From Eucommia ulmoides (Eukaryota > Streptophyta > Magnoliopsida > Garryales > Eucommiaceae): 64,000 nucleotides of DNA. A program made the translations under genes and the position numbers. Location: the NCBI GenBank assembly GCA_016647705.1, contig CM028326.1, positions 16,555,901 to 16,619,900 of the forward strand, given 5' to 3'. A model generated the notes under the pieces. The model had not been told where the DNA came from, made no database searches, and saw only the letters and a list, made by a program, of their open reading frames with translations. Of the stretch, positions 25,365 to 36,402 are shown piece after piece (position 1 is the first letter of the stretch; every line of letters starts with the position of its first letter).

Positions 25365-27413
25365 TAGTGGTCGCAATTTAAGTGTTTTCACTTTCACCGC
25401 AAGCGTACGGATCAAATTTTAGTATAACAGGACCTTTCTATCGGGTATCGTATCTACAGGGATTGGTTGAGATTACTATCGAGTACCACGATTATCATAA
25501 CCTAATTTTATCTAGGAAATAAAAATGAAATATAATTTACACTAATCCTAAACTAAAATACTAATTAAGTTAACTATACTATAAATACAATATTGAGATT
25601 GTTTAGGGGAGTATATTTCCTAGGGATTAACTTTATTTACTTAAATGCGTTTGATTTTGTTTTAGTTAACATTAAAGGCGTTCGGCGTATCTAACAATCT
25701 TGGTTCGTAAACTCCCTCGTCACCTCTCCCGATTGTAAGACAGGGGAATACGTGACTTCCTGTCAACACCAAAATCCCCCTCAACGTCTTAACAACTCTA
25801 GGTCACGTGAGTCTCGCCCCAATGTTATTGATTGCACACTTTCTAACGCCATTCCGGGTCGTTAAATTGTCGTGTTGTGTTTACCCTAATCCGAATCCGG
25901 AGTTACCTCTCCCGAGTGTGAAACCTCATATTCTCAATATATCTAAATTAGCATATAATCATAGAAACACAGAAACACAATCGAAATTATAATAAACAAC
26001 CATAAACGAAACACAAATTCAACCCAAACTACATTTTCATAAATAATACGTTAATCCATATTACAATCCACGTTTAGCCTATGACCATAGTCGTTTATAC
26101 AATTGAAACAAAGCTAAATATGCTCAAACAAACATAGAAGATAAGAAATAAAAGGAAAATCGAATGAACTTAGCCGATATCTAAAGATTAGCCGCTAAAA
26201 TTGTCCATCGATCGATTCTCCTTCTCCGCGTGGTAATCTTCTCCTTCGGATTTGTTTGAGCACTTTTCATACTCTCTCTATATTCTGTACTAAGCCCTAA
26301 GGGCTGTAATGGCTGGAGAGGAGCAAAGGAGAAGGGTTTAATAGGAAAAATATCTAAAATAAAATATCTAAACTGTACAGAGCTGACCGCTGCAGCGGTG
26401 AATCAGGATTCACCGCCATGGCGGTGGAGTATGTCGGTTTAAGGTTTGCCTAGGCGATGGAGAATGCGGTGAAATAAGGACCATCCTAATGTTTCACCGC
26501 TGCGGAATCCGAATCTGGGATTTGTCAAACCCTATATTCTTGATATATCTATCTAAGCATGATAAACAAACAATACTGTATACACAATCAAACTACGAAG
26601 AACAATCATTGAAGAAACACAATTCAACCAAAACTACGTTTTTTATAAACTACAGTAATCCCATACATAATCCACATTTAGCCTATAGCCATAGTCGTTT
26701 ATACAATTGAAACTAAGCTAAACATGCTCAAACATATATCAAAGATAAGAAATAAAAGGAAAAACGGATGAACTTAGCCGATATCCGAAGATTAGCTACT
26801 AAAATCGTCCACCGATCGATTCTCCTTCTCTGTGTGTTGATCTTCTCATTCGGATATGTTTGAGCACTCCCCATACTCTCTTTATATTCTAAACTAAGCC
26901 CTAAGGGCTCTAATGGCCGAAGCATCCAAAGGAGATGGGAGAAGAGGGATTTAAATAGGCAAAATATCTAAAATAAAATATCTAAACTTTGCAGAGTTGA
27001 TCGCCACAACGGTGGAGTATGTCGATTTAAGGTTCACCTAGGCGGTAGAGAAGACGATAGAATAAGGACCATCCTGATGTTTTACCGCTGCGGCGATGGA
27101 TTTCACCGCCATAGCACTGGGTATTCAGCAAGAATGGGGTCTCTCTGCATCTTCACCGCCGCGGCGGTGGTTTGGATACCGCGGCGGTGGGCTTATTTCA
27201 CAATATTGCCTCCTTGCTCATTTTTCCACCATTCTCCTACTGTTCTCGATAAGATTTGATTGTTTATGCTCCGATTTCATACCTTTTCACCCTGCATGCC
27301 TGTTTTACTACAAAAAGAATAAAAACATATTAAAACATATTAAAAACATAGTAAACGTACTCGAAAACTAACAATATTTGGTTTGAAAATAGATAAGTAA
27401 TTTACACTTAGCA
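25365..27413 (-). repeat. LTR C, chimeric or internally duplicated
   Basis: 2049 bp, about 640 longer than LTR A. The half beginning GAATCCGAATCTGGG (about 26505) repeats what began near 25880. The second half resembles the solo LTR at 29796-31559 (both have CATGATAAACAAACAATAC) more than the first half does. This looks like a join of two related LTRs near 26505. CCGCGG-type palindromes lie at about 26385-26510 and 27000-27190. Confidence 0.65.
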
Positions 27414-28015
27414 ATAGGCTCGAAGCTTTTAGTCGCCTTATGAAGTGGGTTGTGGAACATAGCGAGTTCTTCATCAAATACAAGCCTAGGGCAGCAATCA
27501 AAGGACAAGCTCTAACTGACTTCATTACTGAACTGACCCCTCCATTAAACGAGGAAACGACTTTCTCATCCATTGCTCCATGGAAGCTGTGGATTGATGG
27601 TGCTTCAAACACAAAGAGGTGTGGTGTAGGAATAGTCCTGCAAATTCCCGAAGGAGATCAGCTTGAAAAAGCCATACAACTATGTTTTTAGGCCTTCAAC
27701 AATGAAGTTGAGTACAAAGCTGTAATTATTGTGTTAACTCTTACAAGAGAAATGGGGGCCTAACATTTGGTGGTGAAATCAGACTCCTAATTGATGGTCA
27801 ACCAAATTAATGGGTTGTTCATCATTAATGGAGAGAGGTTGTGACTTTACGCAGAAAAAGTAAAAGAGCTGACCTCCTTATTCCAAAGTTGCAACTTTGA
27901 GGCCATCCCAAGGGCTAAGAACACCAAGGCATATGTCTTGTCTGTATTAGCCTCTACTTTGGGGCCAGATCAACAATCTGAACTGGTGGAATTCCTTGAT
28001 CAATCGTCTCCTGTC
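27414..28015 (+). pseudogene. RNase H region of the Tat/Retand-type element
   Basis: Continues the element cut at 19047. RLMKWVVEHSEFFIKYKPR and AIKGQALTDFITE are the usual tether of Tat elements. KLWIDGASNTKRCGVGIVL begins the second, archaeal-type RNase H, followed by NNEVEYKAV. It is broken in a few places. Confidence 0.82.
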
Positions 28016-29300
28016 GCCCCCAATTAGCCAATGTGCATACATAGGTCAGCTGGATCAAGAAAAAGATTGGAAAACCCCTATAGTTCAGTACTTGAAGGAG
28101 AGAGTTCTACCAGAAAACAAGGACACTACTAAAAAGGTCTTATACAAATCGTCAAGGTATGTGTTAATCAATGATAAATTTTATAGACGATCTTTTTCCC
28201 AACTATCGTTGCTCTATGTAAGACCAAAAGAAGCAAACTACGTCCTACAAGAGATACATAAAGGAGTTTATGGAAACCGCCAAGGGGGAAGAACCTTGAT
28301 ACATAAAGTGCTGAGAGTGGGGTATTACTGGCCAACCATCCGCGTTGATGCGCAAGAGTACGTCAGGAAGTGTGACAAATGCCAACGATTCTCCAATGAC
28401 ATTAAAGTTCCTTCTCAACAACAAACTCCAATAATCAGCCCATAGTTTTTTGCTCAGTGAGGAATGGATGTGTTGGGGCCGTTTACACCAGTACCTGCAA
28501 ACAAAAAGTACCTACTGGTGGCAATTGATTATTTCACCAAGTGGGTAGAAGCGGAAGCATTCACAGTAGTAAGAGAGAATGAAATAAAGAATTATCTTTG
28601 GAAAAACATCATCTGTCGTTTTGGTATACCTTCGGTTCTCATTTCTGACAATGGGACACCTTCTACCGGTGGTAAAGTAGCTTAGATGTCCAATGAACTA
28701 AAGATTCAATATCAGACATCCAGTCTAGCATATCCACAAGCTAACGGGAAAGTAGATATAACAAACCATTCTATCAAAGAGGCACTCAAGAAACGATTAA
28801 ACAATGTCAAAGAAAAGTGGGTGGAAGAACTTGCTGGAGTACTATGGGCTCATCGTACCACCCCAACGTCTACAACTGGAGAAACACCCTTCTCCCTAAC
28901 TTATGGAACTAAAGTTAACATTCCAGTGGAGATAAGGATGCCATCTAGACAAGGCAATACAATCAACCTGGAGAAATGAAGAACTCATACAAGAACAAAT
29001 GAACTAGTTAGAAGAGAAGCGAGACAGGGCATTGATGTGGATGGCAACTTACAAGTCAAGGATGACATGAATGTTCAATCATGCAGTCCGTCCATGATAC
29101 TTCAATGTTGGAGACTTGGTACTTCGGAGAGTAATACCTCATCACCCAGAAGCTCGCTTACGAAAGCTGGCTCTAAACTGGGAAGGCTCTTACTGTGTAA
29201 CCAAAGTAAACAGACTATGAACCTATTGGCTTGAATACCTTGATGGAGTAGCAATCCCCAGACCCTAGAACATCTCCCGTCTACGCAAGTATTTCGTATG
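28016..29300 (+). pseudogene. Integrase region of the Tat/Retand-type element
   Basis: The zinc-binding part is at 27996-28445 (EIHKGVYGNRQGG, VLRVGYYWPTI, VRKCDKCQRF, an HHCC arrangement). The catalytic core is at 28464-28979 (MDVLGPFTPVPANKKYLLVA, DYFTKWVEAEA, ISDNG, then PQANGKVDITN and LWAHRTTPTSTTGETPFSLT). The end near 29240-29300 matches the usual xxPRPWNxxxLRKYF tail. It is broken in several places and not functional as read. Confidence 0.85.
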
Positions 29301-29382
29301 AATTCTTTTATCATTTTTTCTGAATTTCTGTTTTTAATTCAGTATCTTGAAATTATTCTCTTTTGTTTTGAGAAAACACTTT

Positions 29383-29446
29383 AAATAAAAAATAAAAAAT
29401 AAAAAATAAATAAAAAAATAAAAAATAAATAAAAAAATAAAAAATT
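29383..29446. repeat. A-rich simple repeat
   Basis: Irregular run of AAAAAT/AAATAA units just after the integrase end. Confidence 0.8.
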
Positions 29447-29529
29447 CTCTCCTTCAAATTTGTGACCATTTATCAGTGCATTATTATGCTTCTTCATTTT
29501 CTAAACATTTAACAACTCAAAATAAGTAT

Positions 29530-29791
29530 GCTACAGATAGTTAAACATGTAAGCTTAGCAATTAACTGGGTACCTTAGCCCAGTAAACAATTGAGTTCTC
29601 TAACTCAGAGTTTAACTAAGCATATAAGCTCAGCAATTAACTGGGCATCTTAGCCCAGCAAACAACTGAGTTCTCTAACTCAGAGTTTAATTGAGCATGT
29701 AAGCTCAACAATTAACTGGGCACCTCAGCCCAGCAAACAACTGAGTTCTCTAACTTAGAGTTTAACTGAATATGTAAGCTCAGCAATTAAC
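29530..29791. repeat. 75-bp tandem repeats, left block
   Basis: AACTGAGTTCTCTAAC recurs at 29589, 29664 and 29739, exactly 75 bases apart. Each unit has three small inverted repeats: CTGAGTT/AACTCAG, CTGAGC/GCTCAG and CTGGGC/GCCCAG. The array lies in the 3' untranslated part of the Tat-type element. Tandem repeats at that place are known for Ogre/Tat elements. Confidence 0.88.
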
Positions 29792-29795
29792 TGGG

Positions 29796-31559
29796 TGGTG
29801 GCCACAAATAATGCGTTTCCACTTTCACCGCAAGCGTACGGATCAAGTTTTAGTATAGTGGACCTTTTGGTCGGGTATCTTATCCACAGGGATTGGTGTT
29901 GTTACTATCGAGTACCATGATTTTCATAACTCGACTTTATCTAGGCGACCAAAAAAGTAATTTAATTAACTAATACTAATACTAATTTTAATATGAGATA
30001 GTTTTGAGAGAATAGGTTATCTAAGGATTATTTTGGTTTACGAATACGTGCTTAGTCTTGTTTTAGTTTATGTTAACGACGTTCGACTTATCTGACAATC
30101 TCGGTATCTAAAACTCCTCTGCCACCTCTCCCAAGTGTAAGACGGGAGATATAACGTAACTTCGTGTCAACGAAGAAGTGCCCCTCAATATCTTAACGAC
30201 CCTAGGTTGCATGAGTCTTATCCCAACCTCATTGATTGCACACAAAACCTCAGTTCGTAAACTCCCTCACCACCTCTCCCGAGTGTAAGACGAGGGATAT
30301 GACGTGACTTCGAATCAATGAAGAAGTCCTCCTCAATGTCTTAACGACTCTAGGTCACGTGCGTCTCACCCCAACGTCATTGATTTCGTGTGTTGTGTTT
30401 ACTCTATCGACAATCTCAGTTCTAAAACTCTCACGTTACCTCTCCCAAGTGTAAGACGAAGGAATACGTGACTTCACATCAACGCCGAAGTCCCTCTTAA
30501 CGTCTTAACGACTCTAGATCATGTGAGTCTTGCTCCCAACGTCATCGATTGTCCACAATCCATAACCCGATCAGGTTATAGAATTGTGTCATTCGTTTAT
30601 TCTAGTACGAATTTGGGATTTATCAAACCCCGCATTCTCACAACAATCATTCTCATAGCATGATAAACAAACAATACGGCACACACAATCAACATAACGA
30701 AGAACAATCGCAAACGAAACACAAACTCAACTAAACAACGTTTTCATAAATTATATTAATAATCCATATACAACCTATGTTTAGCCAATGGCCATAACTA
30801 CGTATACAATATAAAATGGCGTAAACATGCTCAACAACTACCAAAATTTAGAAAACAAAAAGAATAAATGAGCGACTTAGCTAATATCCGAAGAATAGCC
30901 GCTAGAACCGTCGAATGATCGCTTCCCTCTTCATCCTCCATCTCGGGTTGAGAGCTCTCCCTCAAAAATCCCTTATCCTAACCCTAAAATATGGTCTAAG
31001 GCCTTAGGGGCTGAAGAATAACGAAATAGAGGAGGAGAGAAGGGTATAAATAGGCCAAAAAATATCTCCCACTGTGCAGAGGTTTCCGTCTAGGCGAAGA
31101 AATTTTTTCCTAGGCGGAGGTAGGTCGGTTTGGCGGTTTGGCTAGGCGAAGGACTTGGAAATATTTCTATTGGATTTCCTCCTAGGCGGAGGGCTGTGAG
31201 TAGCCAATCTTTGTTTCCTCTGCTAGATTTCCGCTTAGGAGAAGGAATTTTCGCCTAGGAAGTGGTCCATCAGTAACATTTGTTCTTTTCTCAGCATCTT
31301 CACGCCTAGGCGGAGGTTTGGATGCCTAGGCGGTGGGCTTCCTTCATATTTTAGCCTCCGAACTTGTTTATCCACTGTAACTTCATCCGCTTTTGGTTCG
31401 AATTAATCATTTATGCTCCGATTTTATACCTTTTCACCCTACACACCTGTTTTAATACAAAAAGAATAAAAATATATTAAAACATATAAAAACAACTATA
31501 AACGTGCTTGAAAACTAACAAATTCGAGTTGGAAATATAGGGGTAATTTACACCTATCA
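29796..31559 (-). mobile_element. Solo LTR of the Tat-like group, with a perfect target duplication
   Basis: Runs from TGGTGGCCAC to CACCTATCA, flanked on both sides by CTGGG (29791-29795 and 31560-31564). It splits the 75-bp repeat array. Inside, a unit of about 150 bp (CACCTCTCCCGAGTGTAAGA and following) is present three times (about 30090-30240, 30243-30408, 30410-30555). About eight CCTAGG-centred motifs lie at 31080-31340. Confidence 0.88.
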
Positions 31560-31564
31560 CTGGG

Positions 31565-31870
31565 CACCTCAGCCTAGCAAACAACTGAGTACTCTAACTC
31601 AGAGTTTAACTGAGCATGCAAGCTCAGTAATTAATTGGGCACCTCAGCCCAGCAAACAACTGAGTTCTCTATCTCATAGTTTAACTAAACATGTAATCTT
31701 AGTAATTAACTGGGCACGTCATCCCAACAAACAACTGAGTTCCCTAACTTAGAGTTTAACTGAGCATGTAAGCTAAATAATTAACTGGGCACCTCAACCC
31801 AGCAACGACTAAGTTCTCTAACTCAGAGTTTGATAGAGCATGTAAGCTCAACATCAATTGATTCCTTACA
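31565..31870. repeat. 75-bp tandem repeats, right block
   Basis: About four more units of the array seen at 29530-29791, somewhat more worn. The block is continuous with the left one if the solo LTR is removed. Confidence 0.85.
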
Positions 31871-32492
31871 ATCATATTTTAATTGAGCACTTCAGCTCAC
31901 AACTCAAGCTCAGCTCTGTTTTGTTGTCATTACTTAACTCGGCAAATGTTCGTAATAGAGGACAACCAAACTTTGGTTAATGATGTTCAAATCACTTACA
32001 GATTGAATGGGACTTCATTTCCATTATCTATTTTATATCACCAAATCCATTCATAAGAAGTACCTAGAAAACTTACTTATTGATGGGGTTGAGACTAGTT
32101 ATCTTATGGAATTTTTCTTGCAACTAAGGAATTGTATCAATTCGACCTACTGTCATAAGCCTAACAAATAATTCATAACTAGTTCAACTTTTTTAACCTA
32201 GTTATGAAGGAGGGTAGGTAGGGGTGCCACTGAAATAGTTAAAAAGACAATACGAGATCAAGAAATCAGAATGTATCAAGATTGTATCCAGAACCCCATA
32301 TATTTTCATTCATACAAAAATGGGGGTACACGGGTAAATAAAAAAAAAACAGAAAAGACTGTTCTTAAGAACAGAAACAAGATCGTCCTCAAGAACAGAA
32401 ACAAGACTGTTCTTTAAAAAAAAAAAAAACAAGACAAGCAAACAAAAAGAAGATTTTCTTCCTCATCTTTAACCAGGGCTGAGAGATGAGTT
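31871..32492. other. Non-coding 3' part of the Tat-type element
   Basis: No gene seen. It contains two near-identical segments around GAACAGAAACAAGA (about 32370-32420) and A-runs, just before the antisense frames. Confidence 0.4.
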
Positions 32493-34910
32493 TCATTCTG
32501 ACTTTGGAGAAGCAGGCGAACTCTGATTCTTTAAATCTGAGTTGAATAAGTAGAAGGCATACTCCTCGTACTTGTTGAGTTTGTTGATTAATTCATGGAT
32601 CTTGGCCCTCTTCTGCTCATTTTTCTCTAAGAGCTTGTTCCGCTTTACCTTCATAGTATCGGGAAAAAGCTTCTGGTAGTTGAAGTCAATGACTAGGTCT
32701 CGTTTTCTCCTCTCAACTTCCTTTAGTTCATCCCTGAGTTTGAAAAGATGAGAGATGGCTCGAAAGTGTGTTGCTTCCATAATTGCAAAGACTGCAAAAG
32801 CCTCATCAAGGGCGAGCAGACGTGGATAATCTTCTTTAGCAATGTTTGCTACTAGTATCAAGGAATGGAAGTGTTCCCCCAATTCAACCTCATTGCATCT
32901 TTCGGATTGGATCTTTGCAAAGGAATAAGGGTTGATCCATGAGGTAGATCCCATAGTTGTCAGTGGTAAAAAGAAAAATAGTTCTTGAAAAACTAAGTTT
33001 GATGCAAAAGGAAAATTTTTGGAAGCAAGAAGAATTATCAACACCCGGTTTGGTTTAAATAGCCAAATTAACGAAGAGATAGAATAAAATTAAGCGTAAA
33101 AAATATTCATTAAATGTGCGAATGACGTGTATTGATAAATATGTACTATAATTATCACAAATTCTTAGAACATAAAACGGCAGTTACTGTTTAGATACAG
33201 GTCATGATGATAAAGTATTATCATTATTAAAAATTTATTACAGATGTCTGAAAAAGAAAGTTGAAAAGACATAGAACGTCTGAAAAAGAAAGTTGAAAAG
33301 ACATAGAGATAGTTCAGAGAGTAGTGCTTTGATCGGTGATGTTTGGTTGATTTGACATCAGCACGGTAGTAACGACAACCGATGAGGCTTGGTTTAAGGC
33401 CTGCACTGAACTCTCCACTGGTACCTCAGCTGCAGATGTGGGTAATTCTTCTTTATCTTCAGCAATCACATCCTCGCCTCCTTCAATATTTTCTCCTTTC
33501 AGCTCATCTTCAAGCTCCACCACCAAGAAAGAAAGGTCTAAGTCAGCGAATTCCTCTAATACTTGCCTTTGGCAGTAAGAGAAACAGATTTTCTGAAGTT
33601 TCTTTGACTCTCCCTTGAAGTGAAGCCAGAGGTTTTCGATGTCCTGTTGGGATTTCTTGGTTACAGTTGATAGCTTAGCCATCAGGCGATCTTTCTTGGA
33701 TTGCAGTTACTGAAGGGCGATCTCTTTTTCTTGGATTACGTCATCTTTGGACTAAAGAGAAGCATCCTTGTCTTTAAGATCTGCATCTTTTTAATCGATT
33801 ATTAGGCGAGTTGAGATAAGATCTTCAGATAAGATACGAGCACCATCCCTTAAAGATAACAACTCTCCTCTAATGTCAGTCATCTCTATTCTGAGCTCTC
33901 TATTCTCTTAGCAAAAGAGTGCATTACTTTTTTGAAAGGCTTCTCTTTATTCATTAGAAGAATGAAACTCTATTTTATTCTACTTTTGAGAAGATCTAGC
34001 CAGTGCAAGATCTGTAGCTAGGCTTAGCTTCTCATTCTCCAAGGATTGGTTTTTGTCCTCCAGCTTGCTACACTCAGTCATATGGCGCATCAGCTGGGCG
34101 TCTAGCTCATTTTCATCCTCAGCACAATTAACTAGGGCAGAGGACATATGTATACACTACGACAATAAAACCATTAACAGAGTGGTCGACCAAGCAGTTA
34201 GACAAAATTGGAAAAAGAAATAAGAGTCGCATAATTACCTGGAGAAGAGCGCAGATCACCATTCGGAATATCTCAGGCTTGTTCCGTCCCTCAGTCATTT
34301 TCTTGCCTTTGTCCCAGGATTTCTCGTACAAAAAATTGATTGTGTCATCAAAAATGGCATGGCGACCTGGAACAGAAGGCCCAACCTCATCAATGAGTTG
34401 GTGAATTTGTTGCTTCCTCATACCCCACCCGCCAGAAGTCCTCTGTCTGGAAGCATGGGCTGGGGAGGTCTGATAACCGACAGAAGGAGGATCGGCAACA
34501 GGAATATCTATTGATCTCGAAACAGATTTTGGTTCCTTATGCGTTTTGCGAGCTGGGGGCTATCAGGGACGGGACTATAACCAAAATTTTTTCCACCTAC
34601 GTACACTCAGAGGCTGAGAATCGTCATCTGACATAGAAACTTCTAATTCAGCATGAAGGACTAGTTGATGGACTTCTGGGATAGCAGGAGTCTCAACAGA
34701 ATGAGGGATCGCTGAACTAGCAGCAGTAGTGGATGCATGTTGGGTTAACGATTTTCCAGTATTCTTGGTGAGCTTTTTAGCTGGTCTCTTCATCTTCTTT
34801 GTACCTAGTTGAAGCTCGGCCAATTCGTTGAAGCGGGATAGATCCATTTCAGTTTTGTTAAATGGGCGATGAGTTAATTCTTTGTAAGAACGCTCTGCTG
34901 GGACCAACAA
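32493..34910 (-). pseudogene. Antisense reading frames of the Tat/Retand-type element
   Basis: Minus-strand frames lie at 32493-33044 (coiled-coil-like, with FKLRDELKEVERRKRDLVID and a basic stretch), 33314-33682 (KSQQDIENLWLHFKGESKK, then an acidic tail), 34128-34421 (LIDEVGPSVPGRHAIFDDTI) and 34575-34910 (basic KKMKRPAKKLTKN, then Ser/Ala-rich). They lie downstream of integrase and opposite in sense. Additional antisense reading frames at this place are known in the Tat/Retand branch of plant LTR elements, with unknown function. More coding-like antisense text lies at about 35770-35900, beyond the copia insertion. The set is broken in several places. Confidence 0.6.
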
Positions 34911-34944
34911 TTTTCCTAATTCTTCTTTAATTCTGGATGAAAGT

Positions 34945-35739
34945 CCGAGACATTGCCTATGTCGTTCATCAGGTCAGCTAGTTCTTGTCCGCTCCTCGGA
35001 CCACCCATTACTCAACTATTCTACGCATTCTTCGGTATGTCAAGGGTACATTATTTCATGGGCTTCATTTCTCAACTCAATCTGCTCCCGTCTTACAAGC
35101 TTATTCTGATGCCGATTGGGTTGGAGACCCCACCAACAAACGTTCAACTACTGGTTACTGTTTTTTTTTTGGGCAATTCTCTCATTTCCTGAGTAGTAAG
35201 AAACAAACTGTAGTTGCTCGCTCCAGTACAGAAGCTGAATATCGTGTCATGGCTGATGCAACTCAAGAACTTCTCTAGCTTCGATGGCTCCTCGTTGACA
35301 TGGGCATTTCTTCTCCTGCTGCTACTACCCTATACTATGACAACAGGAGTGCTATTCAGATCGCTCACAATGATGTATTCTACGAGCGTACAAAACACAT
35401 CGAGACTTATTGTCACTTCATCTGTCATCACATTCTCTAGAATACGGTTCATCTACAATTCGTCAGTCCAGCCGATCAGACAATAGACATTTTCACTAAG
35501 GCTCATCCACCCGGATGCTTCACTCTCTGGTTTCCAAACTCAAGTTCATCTCTCACTTACCGCCTTGAGTTTCAAGGGGGATGTCAATGTATTATATGGG
35601 CTTGGCCCACGTGGCCCATTAGGGTAAAACCCTAGCCCCCACTTCCCTTATAAATATGTGTATATCGTTGTATTATACTTGTATCACTTTTCATAATATC
35701 AATTCATGATTCTTCTCCCACTTCTCAATTATCTTAACA
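34945..35739 (+). mobile_element. Ty1/copia tail: RNase H and 3' LTR
   Basis: The frame at 34985-35278 reads SAPRTTHYSTILRILRYVKG, then SDADWVGDPTNKRSTTGYC, SSKKQTVVARSSTEAEY, and soon after YYDNRSAIQIA: the copia RNase H. A polypurine tract (CAAGGGGGA) at about 35573-35581 leads into a 158-bp LTR at 35582-35739 (TGTCAATG to CTTAACA). The 5' part of the element is missing. It is inserted in the antisense frames of the Tat-type element and is broken. Confidence 0.85.
35582..35739 (+). repeat. Short copia 3' LTR
   Basis: 158 bp, TGTCAATG to TCTTAACA, with a TATA-like CTTATAAATATGTG at about 35648-35661. Confidence 0.8.
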
Positions 35740-36402
35740 TAAAAGAAGACTTACCCTCACTTAGAAGACACATTAGGAATGCCGCATGGGCAGTTACCGT
35801 TGAGGAAATGTGAGCCCGTGACATTAAATTAAGTTAGGAGATTCGTGGAAATCAGGCACCAATACATGAACTCATACTGGGCCAGTTCATTATTGTTCTT
35901 ATATGGACTTGATTTTAGTTATGGGCAATATTACTATGGACTTTCTCCTTGGTAATCAATAGGATAATGGACTTGATTACTATTAACGATAGTGATAATT
36001 TATTTTCGTGTTTTGAGCATTGACAGATCCGTTTTGTTAGTTACTGATGGTGGCATTTTGATTCTTCTTTTCTCTCCCATCCCATCTGGATTTTTGTGGC
36101 CAATGTTGGTCAACCATTGAGAGACATTGTTTGTGGTGGTACTGCTTATCTAGCCTACTTTGAACATTCAACCTCATTCTTTGTTTTATTCTTTCTCAAG
36201 TCTTTTTTTGGGGGCTCCATTTTATGCGTACAGCACTTGTCATGTATACATCAGAACCTCGGAAGTAGCCATCATCATTCACAATTTTCTATTCCGAAAA
36301 GGACCAGGACGACGTGGGCCTCCAGTGGAGAGAGAAGCCATTCATTTGCCTGCCATTAAGACTTGATTTTAACTTAAAACTTATAAAAAAAAAAATAAAA
36401 TT
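35740..36402. other. Unassigned stretch
   Basis: The first 160 bases look antisense-coding (ELAQYEFMYWCLISTNLL and, further on, GSHFLNGNCPCGIPN on the minus strand) and probably belong to the Tat-type element. A plus-strand frame at 36160-36366 (68 codons, ending FLFRKGPGRRGPPVEREA and on) is unrecognised. Confidence 0.35.

Larger units (their letters stand above)
19048..27413 (-). mobile_element. Composite of three LTRs and two internal regions, non-coding
   Basis: Order on the plus strand: LTR A 19048-20459, internal 20460-22433, LTR B 22434-23438, internal 23439-25364, LTR C 25365-27413. The outer flanks are ACAGG (19043-19047) and ATAGG (27414-27418), one transition apart, so the whole array sits on one target duplication. 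tRNA-Asp primer sites at 22410-22427 and 25341-25358 place the element on the minus strand. The two internal regions are near-duplicates and hold no gag or pol, so this was a non-autonomous Tat-group element. Unequal recombination between two copies is the likely origin of the tandem form. Confidence 0.82.

Noticed and set aside
29530-31870. A CRISPR-like array
   Set aside because: Units are directly adjacent with no unique spacers, and the context is a plant retroelement.
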